Source of the DNA: Cytophagales bacterium
GTDB lineage: Bacteria > Bacteroidota > Bacteroidia > Cytophagales > UBA9547
Length of the DNA: 33,554 nt
Reading direction: 5' to 3'
NCBI GenBank assembly: GCA_014376535.1
Contig: JACMRH010000185.1
Coordinates: forward strand, 1 to 33,554
In this document: one piece after another, positions 25,118 to 33,392 of the stretch
How the letters are laid out: each line of letters opens with the position of its first letter
How positions within the stretch are numbered: the first letter of the stretch is position 1
Notes under the pieces: model-generated
The model's database searches: none
Told to the model about the DNA's origin: nothing
What the model saw: only the letters and a program-made list of their open reading frames with translations
Position numbers and translations under genes: made by a program

Positions 25118-25435
25118 TTAAACCAGTATTTTCTTCGTATGATTTCTTATTAAAGCGTCAAAGGAATCATTAGCTTGTGTTATAGGAAGACTATACAAAG
25201 GAACATGCTCTCCATGCAATTTTTTAATATAGCCTTGTATTTCAGAAAATAGAACTGCTCGTGTTTGTGCTGTTATAACAACGTGAGAATTAGCAACAAG
25301 TACTCCTCTATCTATTCTATAGATAACATTCTTGATATGTAAAGATGCATTTGCAACCAATTCTGCTGTTAGGAGATCATTTATTAACGCTTTTGCCTCG
25401 TTTTCTTTGTTCATGTATATAATCACGTTTATCAT
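25118..25435 (-). CDS. Divergent CutA-like protein (PII-type trimeric fold)
   Basis: The 105-aa product follows the CutA pattern: an N-terminal strand, then KALINDLLTAELVANASL, the IKNVIYRIDRGVLVANSHVV strand pair, and the C-terminal KKLHGEHVPLYSLPIT, which matches the HPYxVPEIxxLPI signature of CutA. The Trp residues usual in CutA are replaced. CutA proteins form PII-like trimers and were linked to divalent metal tolerance; their true role is uncertain. Here it is the first gene of an operon with an ABC exporter, HlyD and TolC-like proteins and lies under a predicted TetR operator. A regulatory role on the exporter, parallel to SbtB on SbtA, is my inference. Confidence 0.72.
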   Translation of the reverse strand: MINVIIYMNKENEAKALINDLLTAELVANASLHIKNVIYRIDRGVLVANSHVVITAQTRAVLFSEIQGYIKKLHGEHVPLYSLPITQANDSFDALIRNHTKKILV

Positions 25436-25633
25436 AATCTTAATTAATAGTAGATACCATTCTTGATCGTTACCACAAAGCCATTATCTCCAACAAATTG
25501 AATTAATATTCTCTCTTAAAATAAAGCTTCAGAATTTTCAATTACCACAACAGCGATTAATTTGGCAATTGTTAAAAGCAAAGTAAGAATAACATAGTAT
25601 TGGTATCAATAAAGATACTATTTATTCTATACG

Positions 25634-25664
25634 AAATAGTAATACTATTGTTTAACTGAACAAA
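25634..25664 (-). promoter_or_regulatory. Predicted promoter of the cutA-like/ABC/HlyD/TolC operon
   Basis: On the minus strand, TTTG (complement of 25661-25664) is followed after exactly 19 bp by TACTATTT (complement of 25634-25641), a partial match to TAnnTTTG. The layout is the same as at the carbonic anhydrase promoter, including an operator over the -7 element. The leader to the start codon is about 190 bases. Confidence 0.45.
25635..25649. promoter_or_regulatory. Candidate TetR operator, site 2 (perfect palindrome)
   Basis: AATAGTAATACTATT is a perfect 15-bp palindrome around a central A/T. On the opposite strand it reads AATAGTATTACTATT, which matches sites 1 and 3. It lies between TetR-2 and the cutA-like gene and overlaps the predicted -7 element. 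Nearby ATAGTAT (25594) and ATACTAT (25616) may be extra half-sites. Confidence 0.65.
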
Positions 25665-25741
25665 TTTATACTTTGATTTTCTATTAAGAAGCTACCCTAA
25701 AAATCGATGTTAATGTCTTACCCGATTAAGCAAATGCTATA

Positions 25742-26413
25742 TTAGGATATTGCTGAAAAAAGAATGTGAGATAGATATTCTTCTAACTGGGTGTAGTTAT
25801 TGTCTTTTATTTTAATATCTGTAAGTGAAGGCAAATGCTGAGAAAAAAATACCTGATTGTGTGAAGCCTCCATTACAGTGCTAACAAGTGAATGTGAATA
25901 CCTAAAAGTAGGATTGACCTCCAGTATTATTTCAGCAATATTATTACATAGCTGTTTATATTCTCTGTACAACCCGTCCTTATTAGCTTCATCGACTTCC
26001 TTAGTTAAATATGCTTTTGAAGATTCAGAAACCACGATCCTGTAGAGAGCAGCTTCATCTATTTCTGTATTTATATCATCCAGATGGGCCTGTGAAATAA
26101 TTCTTAAAATAATTTTAAGTCTTTCTTTTGGGCTTTTAATATTGTTTGTCTGAAAGCTTATCTGAAAATCCAGCCATACCCAGTACCATGATATTATGTA
26201 AATTAGCATTTTATGTTTGCTTTCAAAATATCTATATGCTGACGCTTCGGTAGAGTCTATTTCGATTGCAAGTTTTTTAAATGTAAAATGTTCAAAGCCA
26301 AGCTCATCAATCATTTTGATACTTGCTTTCACAATCTTTCTTCCAAGTTCGGTTTGTTCGGGATCTCTTAAATATAGTTTTTCGTTTAACGTTATTCGAA
26401 ACGTAGTTCCCAT
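25742..26413 (-). CDS. TetR/AcrR-family regulator (TetR-2), paralogue of TetR-1
   Basis: The protein has the HTH FTFKKLAIEIDSTEASAYRYF and an aromatic helix YIISWYWVWLDFQ, both closely matching TetR-1. The track starts at 26443, but the ATG at 26413 (MGTTFRITLNEKLYLRDP) gives an N-terminus that aligns residue for residue with TetR-1 up to LYLRDP. I therefore prefer 26413 (223 aa). It is transcribed toward the cutA-like operon, 306 bp upstream, and diverges from the GH5 cellulase. Near-operators lie on both sides of the gene (25635-25649 and 26479-26493), which fits autoregulation plus repression of the export operon. Because the recognition helices are so alike, cross-regulation with TetR-1 is likely. 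Confidence 0.85.
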   Translation of the reverse strand: MGTTFRITLNEKLYLRDPEQTELGRKIVKASIKMIDELGFEHFTFKKLAIEIDSTEASAYRYFESKHKMLIYIISWYWVWLDFQISFQTNNIKSPKERLKIILRIISQAHLDDINTEIDEAALYRIVVSESSKAYLTKEVDEANKDGLYREYKQLCNNIAEIILEVNPTFRYSHSLVSTVMEASHNQVFFSQHLPSLTDIKIKDNNYTQLEEYLSHILFSAIS

Positions 26414-26478
26414 GTTTTTCTGTGATTTTACACTTGTGAACACAAAACTACCTAAATATTTTAAACCAAAATCATAAT

Positions 26479-26493
26479 AAAAGTATTACTATT
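26479..26493. promoter_or_regulatory. Candidate TetR operator, site 3
   Basis: AAAAGTATTACTATT differs from a perfect palindrome at one arm position and shares the AGTA-T-TACT core with sites 1 and 2. It lies 66 bp upstream of the preferred TetR-2 start, in the 248-bp gap shared with the divergent cellulase. A weaker relative, AATAGTGATACTGTA, is at 26541-26555. Confidence 0.55.
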
Positions 26494-26691
26494 TTTAATA
26501 TTAAAATTTTAATTATTTTTAATTTTTTAAGGTTACATTTAATAGTGATACTGTATTACATACAATAATTAACAACATCAATTATATATGCAAGGATTTT
26601 AAGCCACAAAGACAAGCCTTCCTGGTTAACGAAACTTGACAACGCATTTAACTTTTGTATAAAGAAAAAGTATCTAACTAAATTCCATTAA

Positions 26692-27948
26692 ATGAAAATT
26701 AACAATATTATTAAAAAGAGATCATTTCTTTGGTCGACTTTACTATGTATTTTAGTAACAAATTATTCCAGGGCTCAAACACCCGTAGAAAGGCACGGAC
26801 AGTTAAAAGTTTCCGGCAACAGAATACTTGATAAAAATAATAACCCCGTTGTATTAAGGGGAATGTCTCTATTCTGGAGCCAGTGGATAGGAAAATATTA
26901 TAATTTTAACACAGTCAAATGGTTGCGTGATGATTGGTGCTCGAACGTAATACGAGCATCAATGGCCGTTGACCAGGGTGGATATGCTACCAGACCTTCA
27001 GAAAAAGAAAAAATAATTGCTGTTGTTGACGCTGCTATAGAGTTAGGAATATATGTAATAATTGACTTTCATATTCATGATGCGCCATTATATCAATCAC
27101 ATTCAAAGACATTTTTTGACGAAATGTCTTTGAAATACAAAGACAACCCCAACGTTTTATATGAAATTTGGAATGAGCCTTTAAACGTCTCCTGGCCTGA
27201 TGTTATTAAACCTTACAGCGAAAATATTATTGAGGTAATAAGGGCAAACGATCCAGATAACATCATTATATGTGGTACACGCAATTGGTCGCAAAGAGTT
27301 GATGAGGCTGCTATAGATCCAATACAACGTCCTAATATCGCATACACCTTACACTTCTATGCAGCAACCCACAGGCAAACCTATAGAAACTACATCACAA
27401 CAGCTATGAACAGAGGCATAGCAGTATTTGTAACTGAATATGGTACCTGTGCGGCTGATGGGAATGGCGATATCGATGAAACAGAAACAAAAACCTGGTG
27501 GGATTTTATGGAAAGAAATTTTATTAGCTATTGTAATTGGTCTGTGGCTGATAAAGTTGAAACATCTGCTGTTCTAAAGCCGAGAGCTAGTGTAAATGGT
27601 GGATGGAGTACAAATGAATTAACACTTTCCGGAAACCTGGTCAGAAATCACTTGAGATCCCTTTGTTCATTAACATTCCCAGGTGGAGGAACTGTAAACG
27701 GAATTGACGAAAGCTTAGAATCTACCAACAGAAGATTTATTCCAAATCCGTTTGAAAGCTCAACAACTCTGATAAGTAACTCAGAATTTAAATATTCTGT
27801 TTCCGATTTATATGGGGTGATCCATTTATCCGGCCATGGAAAGGGAAGTCTATCCCTTGGGGAAAACATGTATCCAGGTATATATTTTGTTAAAATTATT
27901 GAACAAAATAAAGAGACTATTTTAAAAATCCGAAAGGGCCTATTTTAA
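26692..27948 (+). CDS. GH5 endoglucanase (cellulase) with type IX secretion tail
   Basis: After a signal peptide (about residues 1-29) comes a single GH5 catalytic domain (about 33-325) that hydrolyses beta-1,4-glucan by a retaining mechanism. Seen in sequence are VVLRGMSLFWSQW, R88 in VIRAS, FHIHDA, acid/base E162 in EIWNEP, H221/Y223 in LHFYA, nucleophile E249 in VTEYG, and W283 in CNWSVADK. The pattern fits subfamily GH5_2. A short Gly-rich linker leads to about 75 C-terminal residues (RFIPNPFE, YPGIYFVKI, ILKIRKG) typical of the T9SS type A sorting domain. The enzyme should therefore be secreted or tethered at the cell surface. No carbohydrate-binding module is visible. It diverges from TetR-2, and operator-like sites lie in the shared gap. 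Confidence 0.93.
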   Translation: MKINNIIKKRSFLWSTLLCILVTNYSRAQTPVERHGQLKVSGNRILDKNNNPVVLRGMSLFWSQWIGKYYNFNTVKWLRDDWCSNVIRASMAVDQGGYATRPSEKEKIIAVVDAAIELGIYVIIDFHIHDAPLYQSHSKTFFDEMSLKYKDNPNVLYEIWNEPLNVSWPDVIKPYSENIIEVIRANDPDNIIICGTRNWSQRVDEAAIDPIQRPNIAYTLHFYAATHRQTYRNYITTAMNRGIAVFVTEYGTCAADGNGDIDETETKTWWDFMERNFISYCNWSVADKVETSAVLKPRASVNGGWSTNELTLSGNLVRNHLRSLCSLTFPGGGTVNGIDESLESTNRRFIPNPFESSTTLISNSEFKYSVSDLYGVIHLSGHGKGSLSLGENMYPGIYFVKIIEQNKETILKIRKGLF

Positions 27949-27964
27949 AAAAACCTGGTTTATA

Positions 27965-27991
27965 AAGCTCAATATTACTATTGGGCTTTTT
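27965..27991 (+). terminator. Intrinsic terminator after the cellulase gene
   Basis: AAGCTCAATA, a 4-base loop and TATTGGGCTT form a 10-bp stem with one G-T wobble, followed by TTT. It starts 17 bp after the cellulase stop and would end that transcript. Confidence 0.7.
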
Positions 27992-28020
27992 ATCATCTAA
28001 GCTTTCATTTCCTTTTTATT

Positions 28021-29281
28021 TTGAAATACTTTCTAAACATTCTCATTTTAACATACTATAGTTTTAGTGTAAGTGCGCAGGTTTACAATGATTTAGGAAG
28101 CGGTAGGTATATCTTCGTCCAAACAACCTACGTGTATAATCTGGATATTACGCCTACGGTTGGCAGTTCTTATATATAAACAATATTGGTTTGTTAGAAA
28201 AAATTAGTTTCAATAAAGTCACACCCATTTTAACCATCTCTGGTCTGTATTTTTGGGGATATGCTCAATTCTTCACAGGTTTTTCATTATTTAATTTGGC
28301 TTGGAAACAAAGTAACACTGATTACTATTTTCAGAGAAATGCAGGTACAGGTGCGAAATTTTATCCAATACCAGTAAAGTCGAAATATTTCAACCCTTAT
28401 ATAGGTTGTTCAATTTCAACATTCCGATACCGAAAGGACAATGCTGCAACTTTACTAATGACTGAATATCCATTTTTATTTGGTTTAACATATTCTTTTA
28501 AGAGAGGAATGCTTGAAATTGGGGGATTTATTATTATGCAAACAAGTATGAATACTATATATCAAATAATGAAAAAGTAAATCTTACAACACCTCCCTTA
28601 GCTATAAATCTTGATTTTAAGTACTTTATTGATTTCTCAATTCAAAATCAACAAAAGGACTTGAATGGTGAGAATAAAGAGATTTTTGAAAACCTTAAAT
28701 CAAGAAAACGCCTAAGTAGCTTCTTTTTCGCTGTCGGACCTGCTTACTCTTTCATCATTGGAAATTCAACTTAAAATAAAGATTTAAGACCTTATCTGGA
28801 TGACTATAAATCAACCTCTCTTTTTCCTGATCTGGGAATTGGATATTATAATTATTCTATGGATGGAGCAGTCAATATTTCCTCTCGCTTTTACGATATT
28901 TCTTTAAGTGGATTTGATGTACATCAAACAGTAAGGAGAAGTTCCTCTGCTTTAGAATTATACAAATTTTTAGGCGACTACCATGGATTTGTTCCTTTTG
29001 TCGGTCCCATCCTTTCTCATGAAACTATACATAGTTCTGAAACTGAAAAGGGAAAGAGTGTCTTTAACAATAATTCAATCTTTTTTACAGGAGGAATTAT
29101 TGCTGGTTGGGATATAAGACCAACCCGTACGGACTGGTGGAGTATCAGAACAAATATCAGATATTTCCCTTCTTTAAAGGTTCCTGCAACATCAGGAAAA
29201 CAGCTCGATATACAACAAATAGAACTTAACTTTTTACAACTTATTTTATACCCTGGCCGATTCAATGCTAATCACAAATAA
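28021..29281 (+). pseudogene. Decayed outer-membrane protein gene (about 410 codons, two frameshifts and one internal stop)
   Basis: A signal-peptide-like start (TTG at 28021, KYFLNILILTYYSFSVSAQ) reads to GSSYI and stops at 28177. Two bases later in frame the protein continues as INNIGLLEKISFNKVTP. The break is explained by one extra TA in TTATATATAA. A second shift near 28540 is needed to join GGF to NKYEYYISNNEKVNL. An in-frame TAA at 28772 splits AYSFIIGNST from NKDLRPYLDDYKS. The last part (track ORF at 28859) ends FNANHK. Strand-rich, aromatic composition suggests a barrel or surface protein of a Cytophagales family that I do not name. It lies just downstream of the cellulase terminator. 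Confidence 0.75.
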
Positions 29282-29902
29282 ACAACCCGAAATACTTAAA
29301 ATACTGAGAATAAATATATTGATCTGGTGTTGTCTTGCACATGTTAAAGTTAACGTGCAATCAAAAAGTTATGATAAATACATGGAGGTCTTATGGCAAA
29401 ATATGGAGATGATGGCTGATAAAGATTATGTATTAGTATCAGATACTATGGTAGTATTTGCTCAACAAGAAATTACGAACCCTTTAATTCCAGGAAATTT
29501 GGTGATAAAATTGATAGTACTAATTCAATGTATTGTGTCAATATTAACAATACTGGCCTTGCCAACCTAGAAGGTAAACAAAGAAACGCTCAGGGCACCA
29601 TTATCAATTAATAGGTCAGTAACGATTATTTGTCCCTCGTTAACGATGCTATTATTTTTGATTAGATTTCTAAATTGCTTTGACATTTCGTCCGCTTATG
29701 TAGTTTCACACTATTTCCAAACCCTTCTGACAATTCATTTAAAATACAGGCTCCTGATGAAGGATTAGTAAAAATCTTCGATATTTCAGGCACTTTATTG
29801 GACGAAATCAAAGTCCAGAATTATTTAGTTTATGGTGAAAATCTTAAACCAGGAATCTACTTTATCAGGTATGAATCTGATAACATTTCTAAAGTAATCT
29901 AG
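29265..29902 (+). pseudogene. Decayed secreted protein with an orphan T9SS sorting domain
   Basis: An N-terminal piece (track ORF at 29265) includes a hydrophobic signal-like stretch and MEMMADKDYVLVSDTMVVF. Near 29500 it must shift frame to continue as GDKIDSTNSMYCVNINNTGL and NLEGKQRNAQGTIIN before a TAA. After a noisy stretch the frame from 29711 gives LFPNPSDNSFKIQAPDEG, VKIFDISGTLLDE, LKPGIYFIRYE and SKVI-stop at 29900-29902. This is a complete type A Por sorting domain without a host protein in frame. The simplest reading is one T9SS cargo gene broken by at least one frameshift and several stops. Confidence 0.65.
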
Positions 29903-29928
29903 TGGGTGAAGTTCTAGTTCCAAAAAAA

Positions 29929-32745
29929 TCAGCTTACCTCATCCAATAAATATAGAAGGGAAACATAATCCTTTCCAGTTGTTTCAGTCATTGCAATTTC
30001 ACAAGTTCTTCCGGTAGAGTAATAGCCGCTGCAATTATTATTTTTCACTTCGTCTGATTCTAATTTGGTGGCAGCCTTGATTAGCTCAGGGAAGAAAAAG
30101 CCCCGGTCGCCAGCCATACCGCAGCAACCAGCGTGCAGTGGGATTATAACTTTTTCTGCGCAAGCTTCTGCCACCATTTTGAGCTTGCCGTTTAGTTTCA
30201 TTTTTTCTAATGAGCAAACCGGATGTAGAGTTACAGATTCTTTTTTCTGTTTAATGGTAATTTTAGGTAAAATATAATCAGCTGTAAATTCCGTAATATC
30301 AAGGATTTTTATTTTTGATAAACGCCCTTTATTTACTTCTGAAAGGAGAGGAGATGATTGATGAAGTGTAAAGGCACAAGAAGTTACATCAGTCACTACA
30401 GGATATTTTCCCTCTTCAGAATTTACCCATAACCAGTCAATTGAGTTATTTGCTGCAATCGAAGCTGCATCAGAAAAGCCTTTGGAAGAAAATGCCTGCC
30501 CACAACAAAGACCTTTGTTTTCATTCATAACTAATTGAATGTTAGACTTTCCGCATATACTTTGTAAAGTATCAGTTAATGACATGTGATTTTTGTTGCC
30601 ACCCATCATGCGATGTATACAAGTTGTATACAAGATAATTTTATCTAATGATTCTGCTTTACTATAAACATTTGTTATTGAGGTTGTTGAAACACTGTTC
30701 AACCATTGAGGAAATGGTACATTTACAGATCTTATGAAGGAGGTTAAGTTTGCTAAAGTGTTCTTGTTTAATACTTTATTAATAAAAATACCTGAGCTTA
30801 AAAGTGTTTTCAAAAACCACTCTACAATCTTAAAATTTTGAATAACCAGTACCGCTATTTTGTTGGCAACATTAGAATGACTTTCTCTTCTTAATCTCTT
30901 CACAAGAGTTCCTGTGTTTATATCAACAGGACAGTCTGTTGCACATAAGCCATCTACCGCACATGTTTCCAGGCCATCATATTCATATTCACTTCGAACT
31001 TTTTTGCGTAAGTGCAAGGGTTGAGATAAATCTGAAATAAACCTCCGAACAACAATTCTCTTGCGGGGGGTGAGAGTTAGGTCGCGGCTTGGACATAGTC
31101 TCTCACAGAAACCACATTCTATGCATTTATCGACTTCCTCTTCAACAACAGGTAAGGTCTTAAGATTTTTAAGATGGAGCTCCCTGTCAGAAGTAATGAT
31201 CACTCCGGGGTTTAGCAAGTTTAAAGGATCAGTTACTTCCTTTAATTCTTTCATGATTGAATAAGCATCAGCACCCCATTCAGTTTCCACAAAGGGTGCC
31301 ATATTCCTACCTGTACCGTGTTCTGCTTTCAGAGAGCCATTGTACTTTTTTATGACCAATCCCACCATTTCCTCAATAAATAGAGAATACCGGGCAATGT
31401 CATCCTTCGATTCAAAAGCCTGGGTAATAACAAAATGCAGGTTTCCATCTTTAGCATGGCCAAAAATGATAGCATTTTCATATTTATGTTTCAAAAACAG
31501 AGCCTGAAGATCCTTTACAGCCTCAGCAAGATGTTCAACAGGAAAGGCTACATCTTCCAGTATAACAGTCGTTCCTTGCTTTCTAATCGCACCAACTGCA
31601 GGAAAAAGACCTTTCCTTATCTTCCAGAGCAATGCCTGCTGATAAGGTTCGTAAGTAAATTCGATGGGAGAGGAGGTGGCAAAAGAATTAAGATTAGATT
31701 GAGCATTGTTTAATACCAGCTCTAAACCTTCCTTGGTAAGTGATTGGTATTCAACAAGCAATGCTGCGGAATCTTTGGGCAAAGTAATAAGTCCAGGAGG
31801 TAAACCTTCCAGATGTTCTATTGCCCGAAGCGACGCTCTATCCATCAATTCAACAGCTTCTGCATTAGAATTGATCAAAGGAACTATTGCATTGCAGGCT
31901 TCAGAGATAGTAGAAAACAGAATGAGAGCTGTAGCCTTGAAGGGCATGTCGGGTAATGTGTCCATTACAGCCTCTGCAATAAAGGCAAGAGTACCTTCAG
32001 AGCCTATTAGCAAATGAGCAAATATGTCTAATGGTTTTTCGTAATCAATAAACGAGTTAAGAGAATAGCCAACAGTATTTTTAAGTAAATACTTGTGATT
32101 GATTTTACTTGAAAGTTCAGAAGAACTAAGAATTCTTTGCCTTAATTCTTTTAATTTATTGGAAAGAATAGGTTCTTCCAATTCAAACCGTAAATAATCT
32201 TCTGTATGTGCAGTATTAAATTCACTGCCAGAAAATAAAACGAAACATATTGATTTTATGGTGTGATAGGAATTGTTCTTTACTCCACAACACATTCCGC
32301 TGGCATTATTGGCCAAAATACCACCCATCATAGCAGATGAGATAGAAGAGGGGTCAGGACCTATTTTTCTACCGTATTTCTTAAGGGAGATATTCACCCA
32401 GGAGCCTATTGCACCTGGTGAAACTTTAACCGACTGGCCCTCATTTTCCGGGGATATCTTTCTCCAATGTTGACTGAGGTCTATTAAAATTCCATCAGTT
32501 ACAGCTTGTCCTGACAAACTGGTTCCACCGGTCCTGAAGGTTACAGGAATATTTAGTTTCTTAGAAACATTGAAAATGGCCTTTACATCTTCAATTGTTT
32601 CAGGAAGGACAATAGATTGAGGAGTAAGACGATAAAAACCTGCATCACTGGAATATGCCACCCGGTCAATTAGTCTCGACCTGATTCTTTCTGATGGAAG
32701 AATGGCTTTAAGGGCATTCTCTAAATCTTTACGCTCTTCTTTCAA
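29929..32745 (-). CDS. FAD- and Fe-S-containing D-lactate (2-hydroxyacid) dehydrogenase, Dld-II type
   Basis: This 938-aa protein joins three parts. An FAD-binding PCMH/VAO domain (about residues 1-260) carries TFRTGGTSLSGQA, ILANNASGMCCG and HLLIGSEGTLAFI. An FAD-oxidase C-terminal domain (about 260-520) includes IFGHAKDGNLHF and LKAEHGTGRN. A 4Fe-4S ferredoxin domain has C-x2-C-x2-C-x3-CP near 540 (CIECGFCERLCPSRD) and CAVDGLCATDCP near 595, followed by two CCG domains (CCGQAFSSKG, CCGMAGDRG). The architecture and length match the NAD-independent D-lactate dehydrogenases of Shewanella Dld-II type. E. coli YdiJ (D-2-hydroxyglutarate) is a related alternative. It would pass electrons to the quinone pool from the inner face of the membrane. 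The cupin gene upstream is 35 bp away and probably co-transcribed. Confidence 0.88.
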   Translation of the reverse strand: MKEERKDLENALKAILPSERIRSRLIDRVAYSSDAGFYRLTPQSIVLPETIEDVKAIFNVSKKLNIPVTFRTGGTSLSGQAVTDGILIDLSQHWRKISPENEGQSVKVSPGAIGSWVNISLKKYGRKIGPDPSSISSAMMGGILANNASGMCCGVKNNSYHTIKSICFVLFSGSEFNTAHTEDYLRFELEEPILSNKLKELRQRILSSSELSSKINHKYLLKNTVGYSLNSFIDYEKPLDIFAHLLIGSEGTLAFIAEAVMDTLPDMPFKATALILFSTISEACNAIVPLINSNAEAVELMDRASLRAIEHLEGLPPGLITLPKDSAALLVEYQSLTKEGLELVLNNAQSNLNSFATSSPIEFTYEPYQQALLWKIRKGLFPAVGAIRKQGTTVILEDVAFPVEHLAEAVKDLQALFLKHKYENAIIFGHAKDGNLHFVITQAFESKDDIARYSLFIEEMVGLVIKKYNGSLKAEHGTGRNMAPFVETEWGADAYSIMKELKEVTDPLNLLNPGVIITSDRELHLKNLKTLPVVEEEVDKCIECGFCERLCPSRDLTLTPRKRIVVRRFISDLSQPLHLRKKVRSEYEYDGLETCAVDGLCATDCPVDINTGTLVKRLRRESHSNVANKIAVLVIQNFKIVEWFLKTLLSSGIFINKVLNKNTLANLTSFIRSVNVPFPQWLNSVSTTSITNVYSKAESLDKIILYTTCIHRMMGGNKNHMSLTDTLQSICGKSNIQLVMNENKGLCCGQAFSSKGFSDAASIAANNSIDWLWVNSEEGKYPVVTDVTSCAFTLHQSSPLLSEVNKGRLSKIKILDITEFTADYILPKITIKQKKESVTLHPVCSLEKMKLNGKLKMVAEACAEKVIIPLHAGCCGMAGDRGFFFPELIKAATKLESDEVKNNNCSGYYSTGRTCEIAMTETTGKDYVSLLYLLDEVS

Positions 32746-32780
32746 TTAAAGTAAAGCTTTAAGTAAATTATAAATTAAAA

Positions 32781-33392
32781 TTAAGCTGCAATCCGTTGAA
32801 GGATCACTTTACAGGGTATTTCTGAGGTAATTACTACTCTGTGGTCTGTATGCAAGGGTACGTCAAAGTAATCACCTGAGTAAAGTTCTTTTACCTCGTT
32901 GCCATATGTGATCTCACAACTTCCTTCTATTATAAGAAGCCTTTCCATTTCATTGTGATGAACTTCTAAAGGAGCTTCATGTTCAATCCAAACTATGGCG
33001 CAAGACATGGCAGGAGTGTGGGTTAAGATTTTAATGTGGTAATCTTTGAAATCTTTAGGGATAACCATGTCATCACGTGAAAGCCATTCTTGAAAATCAG
33101 ATATTTTCGAATCCGGGCCTAATACAGGCGTAATTTTATGAGGTTCACCGCCTTGTAGTCTTTCCATGTAATCGATGCTGGCAAAGAGAAATGGTTTAAC
33201 AGTAACTCTAGGAGTTTTGTTAATGGTGCTGGACAGGTCCGTTAAAGTAGATTTGATCAGGTTAATTTCATCAAGTATTTCAGGTAAAGATATTAACAGT
33301 CTTTCAACTTCAACAGTTTCTTCCAGAGTTGTGGCTCCCAAAACGTACAAGTCAAGTATTCCAGACTCTATAATTTCCCTAATATTATCCAT
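32781..33392 (-). CDS. Anti-sigma-factor-like protein with C-terminal cupin domain
   Basis: The 203-aa product starts IREIIESGILDLYVLGATT and continues VEVERLLISLPEI, the opening of RskA/ChrR-type anti-sigma factors in Bacteroidota. There is no membrane helix. Residues 120-203 form a cupin, with WIEHEAPLEVHHNEMERLL giving the metal-binding His/Glu set and GDYFDVPLHTDHRV the second motif. ChrR-like proteins use such cupins to bind metal and release an ECF sigma factor under oxidative stress. No sigma gene is seen in the 162 bp left in the window, so a partner may lie just outside. It precedes the lactate dehydrogenase by 35 bp. Confidence 0.78.
   Translation of the reverse strand: MDNIREIIESGILDLYVLGATTLEETVEVERLLISLPEILDEINLIKSTLTDLSSTINKTPRVTVKPFLFASIDYMERLQGGEPHKITPVLGPDSKISDFQEWLSRDDMVIPKDFKDYHIKILTHTPAMSCAIVWIEHEAPLEVHHNEMERLLIIEGSCEITYGNEVKELYSGDYFDVPLHTDHRVVITSEIPCKVILQRIAA

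Noticed and set aside
31435-32017. Plus-strand ORFs of 92 and 103 aa within the lactate dehydrogenase gene
   Set aside because: They are antisense shadows of a gene with complete FAD and Fe-S motifs.
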